Shown: in pieces, positions 23,802 to 32,580 of the stretch
Layout of the letters: each line of letters opens with the position of its first letter
How positions within the stretch are numbered: position 1 is the stretch's first letter
Assembly: GCF_003201285.1 (NCBI RefSeq)
Contig: NZ_QICS01000008.1
Coordinates: 115,566 to 179,565 of the forward strand
Direction: 5' to 3'
DNA from: Lachnotalea glycerini
GTDB taxonomy: Bacteria > Bacillota > Clostridia > Lachnospirales > Lachnospiraceae
DNA: 64,000 nt
Program-made: the position numbers and the translations under genes
Notes under the pieces: model-generated
Told to the model about the DNA's origin: nothing
Database searches by the model: none
What the model saw: only the letters and a program-made list of their open reading frames with translations

Positions 23802-24570
23802 GCTCCTTTTTCATTATGTAATCATTTCCTTTGACACGGAAACTGTCACCAGTTATATTTATAACATGGTAGTGATGCATCAATCTGTCCAGAATGGCAG
23901 TTGCTGCCAGCTGTCCGGTAAATACTTCGTCCCACCTTCCCAGTGGAAGATTGGTCGTGATAATGAGGGAGCATTTTTCGTATCGTTGGCGGATAATCTG
24001 AAAAAATATGCTCTCTCTTTCTCTGTCCATTTTTAGATAAGATAATTCATCTATAATCAGCAATTCGATTTTTGAAAGTTTCTTTAATTCTTGTTTTAAA
24101 TTCCCCTTACACATGGAATCATTAAGGTCATCCATCAGTTCCTTGGCATTACAGAAAAGGACTTTTTTCCCTGCACGGCAGGCATTTACACCGATTCCGG
24201 TGGCAATCATGCTTTTTCCAACCCCAGGGGGACCAATAATAATAATGTTTTCTGCATGATTCATAAAAGAGAGCGTGCCAAGATCTTTAATGTACTGATA
24301 ATTCAACGAGGCATTAAAATCGAATGCAATCTCATCCAGTGTCTTAACGTAATCAAAACCAGCCTTTATGATCAATCGATCCGATAATCGGTCCTTACGC
24401 CCCTGTACTTCATTTGATAGAAGCCGGTGCATAAAACTCAGATAGCCTTCTTTGGCTGAAACGGCTTCGGAAATGATGTCCTCATAATTCTCTCGAATGT
24501 CCACAAGCTTTAGTTTCCGGCAAATTTCTTCAATTTCAGTCTTTGATACTTGTTTCGTATTGTTACTCAT
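23785..24570 (-). CDS. istB: IS21 helper ATPase IstB
   Basis: A 261-residue DnaA/DnaC-like AAA+ ATPase: Walker A GPPGVGKS, Walker B LLIIDELSYL, then REREGIFFQ-like REREsIFFQIIRQRYE and TTNLPLGRWDEVF. IstB assembles on DNA and stimulates the IstA transposase. Its start overlaps the istA stop by ATGA, the hallmark of the istAB operon. Confidence 0.95.
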   Translation of the reverse strand: MSNNTKQVSKTEIEEICRKLKLVDIRENYEDIISEAVSAKEGYLSFMHRLLSNEVQGRKDRLSDRLIIKAGFDYVKTLDEIAFDFNASLNYQYIKDLGTLSFMNHAENIIIIGPPGVGKSMIATGIGVNACRAGKKVLFCNAKELMDDLNDSMCKGNLKQELKKLSKIELLIIDELSYLKMDRERESIFFQIIRQRYEKCSLIITTNLPLGRWDEVFTGQLAATAILDRLMHHYHVINITGDSFRVKGNDYIMKKEHANES

Positions 24571-26078
24571 AAGTTTATTGTCTCCTGTGCTGTTTCATAG
24601 TAGCTGCAGTCTCTGGTGAGACCTGCATCGGACTGCTTCTTTAGCTCCTGTTGTAATGGGGATGTTTTTTTGTGTAGCAGTTCATATCCTTGTTCCTTTA
24701 CCATTTTCTTAAATTCCCTGATTTCCAGCTTATTTTGCTTGATAGCATGTAAAAGCAGGATATCCAGATCTTCAAAGTTGAAGGTATCGCACATCTGAAG
24801 AATTTTTCTGGCATGGTGGGATGGCTGCTGCGTAACTTTTGCAAGTTCCTCAAGATAACGTTGTCCATTTTGAAAACGTTCTGTGAATTCACGCTTTATC
24901 TGTGGAATAGATTTTGTAACTATCCGGATATCAGTAAAATGTTCATCCTGGGTCTTTGTCTGATATTTATCATCCTGCACCCACAATGTCTGTATGAAAT
25001 CTTTTTCCATGGAATACACCTGAATTCGAAATCCGTAAATAATCCGAAATTGCACTTTCATCCCTGCATACTTTACAGGCAGACTGTACTTATTTGTATG
25101 AATACTTATGTAGCTGTCAGGGCTGACAACTCTTTTGTCAAGGTTCGTATCCAGATATAATCGGTGTGAAGGCAGTGGCAGCAATGCTGCCTTCTCTTCC
25201 TGCTCGTAATGAAGATTAGGTACTCTCTTCGTTGTTCCATGAACTTCATTACACCATTTATTCATAAAATCTTTTGCTTCACGATTTAATTGCTCCATGT
25301 CTGTGAAGCGGTTTCCTTTTACAAACTGTTCTTCGATGTATTGGTAAGGCTTCTCTATTTTTCCCTTGGTACGGGGCCAATAGCAGTTACATGCGTTTAG
25401 TTCAGTTCCAAGGTGTTTCGCAACCAACAGTGCTTTGGGATTATACGTAATTTCATCCTCAGTTTTGGGATCATTCTCAATAACCAGAGACTTTGGATTG
25501 TCAATCAACAGCTCCAGTGTAACGCCACCAAGATCCTCAAACAATTCCTGTATTGCTTCATAAATAGCATCTGCATCAGATTTTAATGAAAATACAATAG
25601 CTTTTTTTCTTGATGCTGCGAAAATCATGGTAAAGCAATAGACTTCTCTTTTCCTTGTCCCAATCCACATCTCATATGGAGACCAGTCAAACTGTGCCTG
25701 ATCTCCGACAGGTGTTTCAATACGCATGGTTGCTTTACGATTACCAGAATAGCTTGTTTCTGAAATACGATTCAAGAACGTATAAACGGGTGTAATGCTA
25801 CCTTTATAGCCAAGTTTTTTCAGTTCCCTAAAAATCCTGGTTCCATTGAAATCGTAATCCGGATTAAATCTCCATTCTATAATCTGTTCTGCATAGAAAT
25901 CCACCTTACAGAGATAAACAATTCTTGAATATATAGGTTCTTCATCCATAGTTAGGAGCTTATAAACTGTAGTCCTTGACATTCCTAATTCTTTTGCAAT
26001 CACAGCTACTTTCTTATTCTTCTTGCGTAGCTTTTGCACCGCAGCCCAATCCTGCAAATCTTTCACTTCCTTTTTCAC
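24567..26078 (-). CDS. istA: IS21 transposase IstA
   Basis: A DDE transposase of about 500 residues. N-terminal HTH (WAAVQKLRKKNKKVAVIAKE, then LGMSRTTVYKLL), catalytic core with DQAQFDWSPYEMW (first Asp), LLIDNPKSLV (second Asp), and RTKGKIEKPYQYIEEQF (Glu), and a C-terminal Mu-transposase-like beta barrel. The frame is open to 26159, but upstream DNA contains transposase-binding repeats, so a GTG start near 26078 or 26066 (AAGGTGG upstream) is preferred. Confidence 0.93.
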   Translation of the reverse strand: MKKEVKDLQDWAAVQKLRKKNKKVAVIAKELGMSRTTVYKLLTMDEEPIYSRIVYLCKVDFYAEQIIEWRFNPDYDFNGTRIFRELKKLGYKGSITPVYTFLNRISETSYSGNRKATMRIETPVGDQAQFDWSPYEMWIGTRKREVYCFTMIFAASRKKAIVFSLKSDADAIYEAIQELFEDLGGVTLELLIDNPKSLVIENDPKTEDEITYNPKALLVAKHLGTELNACNCYWPRTKGKIEKPYQYIEEQFVKGNRFTDMEQLNREAKDFMNKWCNEVHGTTKRVPNLHYEQEEKAALLPLPSHRLYLDTNLDKRVVSPDSYISIHTNKYSLPVKYAGMKVQFRIIYGFRIQVYSMEKDFIQTLWVQDDKYQTKTQDEHFTDIRIVTKSIPQIKREFTERFQNGQRYLEELAKVTQQPSHHARKILQMCDTFNFEDLDILLLHAIKQNKLEIREFKKMVKEQGYELLHKKTSPLQQELKKQSDAGLTRDCSYYETAQETINL

Positions 26079-26124
26079 CACCTTTCGTTTTTGACATACG
26101 AAAGAATGGTACATGATGTAATGG

Positions 26125-26244
26125 AAGTGTTCAATTCTATCTGTAAAAGTTTTATTCAAATCAGTAATTTACGATTCTCCGAACCGCTTAAAAGTGTTCA
26201 GATTTCCTTGTAAACGACTGTTCATTTTTAATTATAAATCAACA
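26125..26244. repeat. IS right end with internal repeat
   Basis: The unit AAGTGTTCAATTCTATCTGT (26125-26144) is the inverse of the left-end internal repeats, followed by the 21-bp inverted repeat (26190-26210) and the terminal AATCAACA. Confidence 0.75.
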
Positions 26245-26249
26245 ACATG
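26245..26249. repeat. Target-site duplication, right copy
   Basis: ACATG; its ATG (26247-26249) is in frame with the methyltransferase. Confidence 0.8.
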
Positions 26250-27887
26250 TCGGCTCCTTTAAAGAAAATGATAAATGGTGAATTAATAGTTGATAATTTT
26301 GCCGGCGGCGGTGAAGCCAGTACCGGTATAGAACTTGCGACTGGTCGTAGTGTTGATATCGCAATCAACCACGATCCAGAAGCTATAAAAATGCATAAAG
26401 CAAATCATCCTAGCACAAAGCATTATTGTGAATCAGTATGGGATGTTAATCCTGTTGAAGCTTGTAAGGGCAGACCTGTGGCATTAGCTTGGTTTAGTCC
26501 AGATTGCAAACATTTTTCAAAGGCCAAAGGTGGAACACCAGTTAAAAAAGAAATAAGAGGACTTGCTTGGGTTGCAATTAGATGGGCGGCGGCAGTAAGA
26601 CCAAGAGTTATCATGTTAGAAAACGTTGAGGAGTTTAAAACATGGGGGCCATTAAGACCACAAAGGGATAAAGAAACAGGAAGATGCATAGTCTATGATT
26701 TTTCGGATAGAAAGAATAAGAACGAGCAAAAAAGAAAGCCAAAATTTAGAGTTGCACAACCGGGTGAAGTAGTTCCTTTAAATTTACAAGTCATGGAACC
26801 GGATCCGAAGCGCAAAGGAAGAACTTTTAGAAAATTTGTTAAGGCACTGGAAGCACTTGGATATGAAGTTGAGTTTAAAGAATTGGTTGCCGCAGATTTT
26901 GGAACACCTACAAAAAGAAAAAGATTCTTCATGATTGCAAGGTGTGATGGTCATCCAATTGTTTGGCCAGAGCCTACACATGCACCAGTTGATAGTGAAA
27001 AGGTTAAGGCTGATATTTGTAAGCCTTATGTTGGAGCATATACTCAAATAGATTTTAATAGGCCATGTCCAAGTATTTTTGATACAGCAGAAGAAATTAA
27101 AGAGAAATATAAAATAAGAGCGGTAAGACCTTTGGCTCCTAAAACAATGCAAAGAATTGCAAGGGGTTTACAGAAATTTGTAATTGATAACGAAGAACCT
27201 TTTATAGTTCAAGTAAATCACAGTGGAAGTGATTGGAGTTATACTCATAGTATGAATGAACCATTAGCGACCGTGGATGGCTCTAATCGATATGGACTTG
27301 TGACATCATTCTTACATAAATACTATGATGGTAATTATAAAGGTGCTGGAAGTTCTTTGAGCGAGCCGCTTCATACCGTGACAGCAGTTGACCATAACAG
27401 TATAGTGACAACAAACCTTATTCAAATGAATAATAATTGTGACGGAAGAGATATAAGACAACCTATTCCAACAATAACGGCAGGTGATGGACACTTTGGG
27501 GAAGTAAGAGCATTTTTAATTAAGTACTATGGGCAAGGTACAGGGCAAGAAATTAAAGAACCCTTAGACACTGTAACATCAAATGACCGCTTTGGACTGG
27601 TTACAATCCATGGAGTTGATTATCAAATAGTTGATATTGGACTTAGAATGTTAGAACCAAAGGAATTATATGGTTGTCAGGGCTTCCCTGATGATTACAT
27701 AATTGATAAAGATTTTGAGGGGAAAACATACAGCCGTACAGAGCAAGTAAAACGATGCGGTAACGCTGTGCCGCCTCCATTCGCAAATGTCCTTGTTCGT
27801 GCTAATTTACCAGAAATTTGTATTTTTGAAAGAGTTCCAAATATGAGTATAGAGGTCGAAAACAAAGGGCAACTGAGGTTTGCTTAG
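26247..27887 (+). CDS. C5 cytosine DNA methyltransferase
   Basis: A 546-residue protein: SAM motif DNFAGGGEASTGIELA near the start, catalytic SPDCKHFS (Cys87), ENVEEF, and TPTKRKRFFMIARCDG; the C-terminal PKELYGCQGFPDDY and RCGNAVPPP complete the family motifs. Large insert 290-490 is the target-recognition region. It should methylate phage DNA against host restriction. The IS insertion has left ATG 26247 without a Shine-Dalgarno sequence; an inner ATG at 26268 is the alternative. Coding sequence is intact, expression doubtful. Confidence 0.92.
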   Translation: MSAPLKKMINGELIVDNFAGGGEASTGIELATGRSVDIAINHDPEAIKMHKANHPSTKHYCESVWDVNPVEACKGRPVALAWFSPDCKHFSKAKGGTPVKKEIRGLAWVAIRWAAAVRPRVIMLENVEEFKTWGPLRPQRDKETGRCIVYDFSDRKNKNEQKRKPKFRVAQPGEVVPLNLQVMEPDPKRKGRTFRKFVKALEALGYEVEFKELVAADFGTPTKRKRFFMIARCDGHPIVWPEPTHAPVDSEKVKADICKPYVGAYTQIDFNRPCPSIFDTAEEIKEKYKIRAVRPLAPKTMQRIARGLQKFVIDNEEPFIVQVNHSGSDWSYTHSMNEPLATVDGSNRYGLVTSFLHKYYDGNYKGAGSSLSEPLHTVTAVDHNSIVTTNLIQMNNNCDGRDIRQPIPTITAGDGHFGEVRAFLIKYYGQGTGQEIKEPLDTVTSNDRFGLVTIHGVDYQIVDIGLRMLEPKELYGCQGFPDDYIIDKDFEGKTYSRTEQVKRCGNAVPPPFANVLVRANLPEICIFERVPNMSIEVENKGQLRFA

Positions 27888-27894
27888 ATAACAA

Positions 27895-27922
27895 AAACAG
27901 GCAAGTTTATTCTTGTCTGTTT
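27895..27922 (+). terminator. Probable terminator after the methyltransferase
   Basis: AAACAGGCAAG-TTTATT-CTTGTCTGTTT, an 11-bp stem with one G-U pair, 8 bp after the stop codon. The U-run is short. Confidence 0.6.
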
Positions 27923-28004
27923 AAAGTAAACAGAAATATTAAATAAAAGTGCACAATAAAAACGCTAATAAACTACATAAAAATATAAAAAATAAACAAA
28001 AAAC

Positions 28005-28033
28005 TTTACAAACTGAATTAATAATGTTATAAT
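28005..28033 (+). promoter_or_regulatory. Strong consensus promoter
   Basis: TTTACA (28005-28010), 17-bp spacer, TATAAT (28028-28033), 30 bp upstream of a 31-residue gene. Confidence 0.75.
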
Positions 28034-28062
28034 CATATTTATTAACAAAGGAGGCAAAGTAA

Positions 28063-28158
28063 ATGGAAGCGCTGATTATTACAGCTAGTATCGTAAGTAT
28101 TATCTTTGTTTTTAATTTATTTTATAAGGTTAGCTTCATAATTAAGAGCAGACGGTAA
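28063..28158 (+). CDS. 31-residue single-membrane-span peptide
   Basis: ATG 28063 with a near-perfect AAAGGAGG site. The peptide is one hydrophobic span (ALIITASIVSIIFVFNLFY) with a basic tail (KSRR). Strong promoter, strong ribosome site, tiny hydrophobic product and two downstream hairpins match the architecture of type I toxins; an antisense antitoxin RNA was not located with confidence. It could also be a small holin-like or regulatory peptide. Confidence 0.6.
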   Translation: MEALIITASIVSIIFVFNLFYKVSFIIKSRR

Positions 28159-28221
28159 TAAAGTAATTTAACTTTATTAATTAATGTTGGTATGTGGATG
28201 TTATACGGCATCCACTATACC
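28157..28221 (+). other. Two hairpins following the small peptide gene
   Basis: AATAAAGT/ACTTTATT (28157-28178, 6-nt loop) and GGTATGTGGATG/CATCCACTATACC (28189-28221, one bulge). The second is GC-richer than its surroundings. Neither has a good U-run; they may stabilise the RNA or overlap an antisense RNA. Confidence 0.5.
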
Positions 28222-28432
28222 ACTTCAAATAGATAGAAATATAAAATAGAAGTAAGATATATTATTTTTAAAATGAAAGTAAAGTGAAAAGTAATATAAA
28301 ATAACAAACTGAATTTGGAGTCTCATTTGAGGCTCTTTTTTCTTGCTTAATAGGAAATATTTACGATTTTTTTATAAATATGATATAATTTTATAATGTT
28401 AAATAATTTATAGTAAGTGAGAGGTTATTAAT

Positions 28433-28905
28433 ATGGTATTAAAAGATTTTATTAAAGAGGAACAAAATGGTGCAATTTTTTGTAAAATTGGAAAGAGTTC
28501 TTTAAAAATGCGGGGAAAAGGCGGATATCTTCCATACAGGGAATACTAGGTAAAGTAGTTATTTTGGATGAAGGAATTATTACTTTTGAAACGCTAGAAG
28601 AAGTTGTAAAGTATCTTCATTATGGAGATGATTTAGTCCTCTTTAATTTTTTTAAAGGTAAGGAGTTACTACCAGAAGAAGGATACGAAAATAACAGGTT
28701 AAATACAGGATGTTATGATACAAAGGCTATTTTTGTAGAAAATGTTTTATCTTTTAACGATGCTAGTACAGTTGACTTTATTTATTTAAACACAAGAGAT
28801 ATAAATACATTTATAGAATATCGCAATTTAGCAACAAGTCATCTAGAGGATAGGAATCTATTTGAGGCAGCAAAAAGATGGAATACTTTAGCATTTAGAG
28901 AGTAG
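28433..28905 (+). pseudogene. Frameshifted hypothetical gene
   Basis: ATG 28433 (GAGAGG upstream) encodes 38 residues ending KMRGKGGYLPYREY before TAG 28547. Continuing in another frame through the same point gives ILGKVVILDEGIITFETLEE and a further 100 residues to 28905. The second segment lacks a convincing start (TTG 28564, no ribosome site), so a single indel near 28535-28545 probably split one gene of about 155 residues. Function unknown. Confidence 0.5.
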
Positions 28906-28912
28906 GCGTAAA

Positions 28913-29148
28913 ATGACAAGTTATTTTGATAGATTATATCATTGTCATAAGGTGGATAAGTCAATAAATATTATGGAAGAGTATGAATTAATTGATGGCA
29001 AAAAACATTAAATAGGAGTCAATGACCGATATATTATGATACTGAAAGGGGAAGGAAATGTAACGGATTAAATGATCATGGATTTAAGGGTGGATATGCC
29101 CATTATACATATGTACTAACAGCTCTGACAAATAAGATAGAACAATGA
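28913..29148 (+). pseudogene. Decayed gene upstream of the nuclease lipoprotein
   Basis: ATG 28913 gives 32 residues to a TAA at 29009-29011; the frame continues IGVNDRYIM, then a shift is needed to read DTERGRKCNGLNDHGFKGGYA and on to TGA 29148. Both a stop and a frameshift have accumulated. It lies 10 bp upstream of the nuclease gene and may once have been its partner or immunity protein; that is speculation. Confidence 0.45.
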
Positions 29149-29158
29149 GGGAGGAAAT

Positions 29159-30238
29159 ATGAAGCAAAAAAAATTATTATGGGATTTATTAAGCGTAGGA
29201 AAACAAATAAAAGGTAAGGGAACTAAATTATTTATACCGTTTTTAATCACTTTACTTATCACTGGATGTTCGGAATCAACTAACCATAATGCGATACAGA
29301 CTAATGAAGTTGAACAAATACAGGAATTAGAAGAATCAAGTACTGATGTTGAAAAGGTAATTCAAGAGGTTCAGCCAGAAGAGCCAACCGATACAAATTC
29401 CGAGAAACAGACAGATCAACAGGATTTAAGCACAAGGGAATATAATGGTGATACATATACAATTATAGAGGTTGATGGCGGCGATTTGTCTGGCGATAGA
29501 CTGAGCAATGTTGCGGTAGATATTGGTTTTGGAGATAGAGAGTATTGGGCGTATACGAATGAGTATGGACAACTTACTAATATAGTAGCGGATAAAATAT
29601 TATTGCAGGATGATGAGACTGAACAGGTAAATTCTGATGGCCGCTATTATAATGATGAAGCAAAAGTCCCTGGAACAGAAGCAACCGACCTGGATGAGGG
29701 ACATGTAATTGCGGATAGCCTTGGCGGCGTTTCTAATGCATATAATATTACTCCTCAAAACAGTACCTTGAATCGTCACGGTGATCAGGCTTATATGGAA
29801 AAGGTAATCAGGGATGCTGGTGGATGTGAAAACTTCGTTGCTACGATTACATATCCTGATACCGAAACACAGATTCCGTCACACTACAATTACACATATG
29901 TCCTGAATGGAGAAACCATCACAGATGATTTTGACAATGTTAATCCTGATGAAATAAATGCAAAGGTAGATGACAATAGTTCTTCTGTTGCAGCAACATC
30001 TAATTCAGCAGTGGCAAATAACTCCACTTCTAATCAAGATTCGGAAGTTGTTGAGCAAGTAGAAGAGGCAGCAGCTAGTTCAGACGAAACAAGTATTGAA
30101 GTACATATAACGAATACTGGAAAGAAATATCATAGTGCTGGGTGTCAGTATTTAAGTAAAAGTGATATTATTACAACCTTGGACAAGGCAAAAGCAAGTG
30201 GGTTGGAGCCTTGCAGTAAGTGCAATCCGCCACAGTAA
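29159..30238 (+). CDS. Lipoprotein DNA/RNA non-specific endonuclease
   Basis: A 359-residue protein. N-terminal lipobox LITGC (Cys37) after a hydrophobic stretch; acidic linker 40-95; Endonuclea_NS-type nuclease domain about 100-250 with DEGHVIADSLGG (179-190, DRGH-like catalytic His) and a downstream Asn-rich ITPQNSTLN metal site. A Ser-rich linker leads to a C-terminal Ada-like metal-binding tail (KYHSAGCQYLSKS ... EPCSKCNPP). It would be anchored outside the cell and degrade incoming or competitor nucleic acid. GGGAGG precedes the ATG. Confidence 0.85.
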   Translation: MKQKKLLWDLLSVGKQIKGKGTKLFIPFLITLLITGCSESTNHNAIQTNEVEQIQELEESSTDVEKVIQEVQPEEPTDTNSEKQTDQQDLSTREYNGDTYTIIEVDGGDLSGDRLSNVAVDIGFGDREYWAYTNEYGQLTNIVADKILLQDDETEQVNSDGRYYNDEAKVPGTEATDLDEGHVIADSLGGVSNAYNITPQNSTLNRHGDQAYMEKVIRDAGGCENFVATITYPDTETQIPSHYNYTYVLNGETITDDFDNVNPDEINAKVDDNSSSVAATSNSAVANNSTSNQDSEVVEQVEEAAASSDETSIEVHITNTGKKYHSAGCQYLSKSDIITTLDKAKASGLEPCSKCNPPQ

Positions 30239-30297
30239 ATTTAAACAAAATATATTAGCGATAAAATACATTATATTTATTTTGCAAAGGAGAATAT

Positions 30298-31479
30298 ATG
30301 GTAAATGAAAACAGAAATAATGAAATAATTAATTCGAATGAAAAAACAATAAAAACTTATAATTATAAAGAAATTTATAAAATTATAGTGGATTTTTCTT
30401 CAAATTATGTCGGTAAAGCTGTTCTAACGGGTGTGTTTTTATTTGCTGCATATTTATTTTATCAGTTGGGATATAGTTTTTTATATGGTTATTATTTTGG
30501 AGGAGAAGAAGCAGCTCCTATATTTACACTAATCAATCAAATTCCATTTGATTTTAAATATATTGTAATAATTGGAATTGGAATATCAGGAATACTAAGT
30601 CTTTTTTTTATAGTAGCATATATGATTGTAAGTGATAATAACAATCTTTGTACTAAAATTTTTTATGCTATAATTAACTGTTTCATGTACTTACTAATAA
30701 CTGAGTTAATAAATATTATTGTAGGTGGTTTAAATCTCAGTAATTATACTAAATTATTATATCAATTATTTTCTATGTTGTATATTTTCCTAGGATTCAT
30801 CAAATGCAATATAATTTTTATTAAGAAGCTTCTTTTAGGAACGTTTTTTTCATTCTGTTATTTATTTAGTTTAATTGCATTAGTAATATTTTCATCTATG
30901 ATTTCAATAGAATTTAATAGTTACTATGGAGCAATATTTCTTTTTATACTTTATATAGCTGGAATAGCCCTCATATATATTTTTTCAAATATAAAAATAT
31001 TTATTGCATCTTCCTTGGTTGTTATTATAGTAAGCTATATTATATATGACAAGTACAATAATTTTAATAGTTTAACAATAAGTGCTATTTTTTTTGTGGT
31101 TTTATCTTTAATGGGAATACAAAAGGTATCTAATATTATAGAATCTAGAAAAAATGTTAAGAAATATGAAAAGAAATTTAAAAAAATAAAAAAAAATAAA
31201 ATTATGATAAAGAATAAAACAATAAAAATAATGTTATTTCCTACTTTTATACTTTGTTTTACGATGTTATATTTTTTATTATATGTAGCATTTTATGATT
31301 TTGGTAATTATTTTGGTATGACAAGTAAATTAAAATGCTACAAAATAAACTATATGAATTCAGAAAGTAAATCTATAAATGGATTAGTTGTAAAACAAGT
31401 TGGCACAACTTATTATATATCAGAAGAAGGAAGAAAACTTGTTATTATAACATCAAATCAATTATTAGTTACACATTAA
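30298..31479 (+). CDS. Polytopic membrane protein of unknown family
   Basis: A 393-residue, very AT-rich gene behind AAAGGAG. About eight hydrophobic spans occupy roughly 40-270 and one lies near 305-330 after a lysine-rich cytoplasmic stretch (VKKYEKKFKKIKKNKI). The C-terminal 60 residues look extracellular. No family recognised. First of four consecutive membrane-protein genes, between the nuclease lipoprotein and the second regulator region. Confidence 0.65.
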   Translation: MVNENRNNEIINSNEKTIKTYNYKEIYKIIVDFSSNYVGKAVLTGVFLFAAYLFYQLGYSFLYGYYFGGEEAAPIFTLINQIPFDFKYIVIIGIGISGILSLFFIVAYMIVSDNNNLCTKIFYAIINCFMYLLITELINIIVGGLNLSNYTKLLYQLFSMLYIFLGFIKCNIIFIKKLLLGTFFSFCYLFSLIALVIFSSMISIEFNSYYGAIFLFILYIAGIALIYIFSNIKIFIASSLVVIIVSYIIYDKYNNFNSLTISAIFFVVLSLMGIQKVSNIIESRKNVKKYEKKFKKIKKNKIMIKNKTIKIMLFPTFILCFTMLYFLLYVAFYDFGNYFGMTSKLKCYKINYMNSESKSINGLVVKQVGTTYYISEEGRKLVIITSNQLLVTH

Positions 31480-31530
31480 GTAATTATATGGATGATCGGG
31501 ATGGAGATGGAATGATAGGAGAGTGATGTT

Positions 31531-32241
31531 ATGGCTAAGAAATTAAAAGAAATTACTTTGAATAATATTAAAATAGCATTATTACAATTATTTTGCAAAA
31601 AGAATAGAGCAAAGATTAAATATTTACCACTGATTTTGGTAATCATTATTGCTTTGATTTTTCCCATTATGCTAGAATTTTTGGTAATTTATAATAATAT
31701 TCCATCGTCATTTAATAATTCTGAGTGGTTTGTTTTTTGGAGCGGGTATATTGGTTCTATAATAACAATATTAACTTTCTATATTACTATTAGGCTTGAG
31801 AGTAAAAAATCAAGGCTACAACTAAGTAAGCAATATGAAAACAGCAGAATTGAGAAAGAGATAGAGCGCGCAACTAAGGTCAAAAATATAATATTGCTAG
31901 ATAAATATCGTTTTAATTTTAGCAACAAAAACGATATGGTTGACGAATATAAAAGTTTTTCCCGTGATTTTCTTGATATTGAATCAGATTTAAAAAAAAT
32001 GGCATGGATTAATGAAGCTACATCTCATAAAAACGAATTCTTCAAAAGATTAAATTTAATTGCTAAATATGAAAGATTCACATTGTTAGAAAGACTTGCT
32101 AATACAAATGAAGAATTTATTGATGGTGTTTTAAAAGATATTAAAGAACTATCAAGATTATCTAATAATAACAGGAATGAATTAAATGATTTATATGATA
32201 ATTACATTGATGAAATGATGAAAAAAATATATGATATATAA
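31531..32241 (+). CDS. Two-span membrane protein with cytoplasmic helical domain
   Basis: A 236-residue protein. Two transmembrane helices (YLPLILVIIIALIFPIMLEF and FWSGYIGSIITILTFYITI) precede about 140 residues of charged helix. The FWSGYIGSIITI type of second helix is seen in putative phage abortive-infection or exclusion membrane proteins, but similarity is only in style. GGAGAG precedes the ATG. Confidence 0.6.
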   Translation: MAKKLKEITLNNIKIALLQLFCKKNRAKIKYLPLILVIIIALIFPIMLEFLVIYNNIPSSFNNSEWFVFWSGYIGSIITILTFYITIRLESKKSRLQLSKQYENSRIEKEIERATKVKNIILLDKYRFNFSNKNDMVDEYKSFSRDFLDIESDLKKMAWINEATSHKNEFFKRLNLIAKYERFTLLERLANTNEEFIDGVLKDIKELSRLSNNNRNELNDLYDNYIDEMMKKIYDI

Positions 32242-32276
32242 CATATATTTAGTATCATATGTACGAAAGGGAAAGT

Positions 32277-32528
32277 ATGAGCCGAAAAATTGAAGATATC
32301 GAAAAAATGAGTTTGCAAGAAGTAGCTGAAAATTATAATGATGTAGCTAGGTACACGGCAGAAGCATTATCAACTTGGCAACAAATATATTTTATTAAAA
32401 AACAAGAACAAATAAATGAACAGGCACAGAAAATTAATAATCAAATGTTGTTATATACAAAGACTATGACTATATTAACTATAGTGGTTGTAATTGCTAC
32501 AATTGCTAGCTTATTGATTAGGTATTAA
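32277..32528 (+). CDS. C-tail-anchored small membrane protein
   Basis: An 83-residue protein from ATG 32277 (AAAGGGAAAG upstream): a charged, coiled N-terminal part (EDIEKMSLQEVAENYNDVARY, QEQINEQAQKINNQM) and one C-terminal span (TILTIVVVIATIASLLIRY). Probably a partner of the neighbouring membrane proteins. Confidence 0.6.
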   Translation: MSRKIEDIEKMSLQEVAENYNDVARYTAEALSTWQQIYFIKKQEQINEQAQKINNQMLLYTKTMTILTIVVVIATIASLLIRY

Positions 32529-32580
32529 GATAAGAGTTAATGCAATTAAATAATCATTTTAGAATAGGGAGGTAAAATAG

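Larger units (their letters stand above)
22691..26244 (-). mobile_element. IS21-family insertion sequence with two accessory genes
   Basis: A 3554-bp element. Ends start TGTTGATT (22691) and finish AATCAACA (26244); a 21-bp perfect inverted repeat (CAAGGAAATCTGAACACTTT, 22701-22721 / 26190-26210) lies just inside. It is flanked by the 5-bp duplication ACATG (22686-22690 and 26245-26249). All four genes run leftward: istA, istB, and two small genes. Ends and duplication are intact, so the insertion looks recent. Confidence 0.92.
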
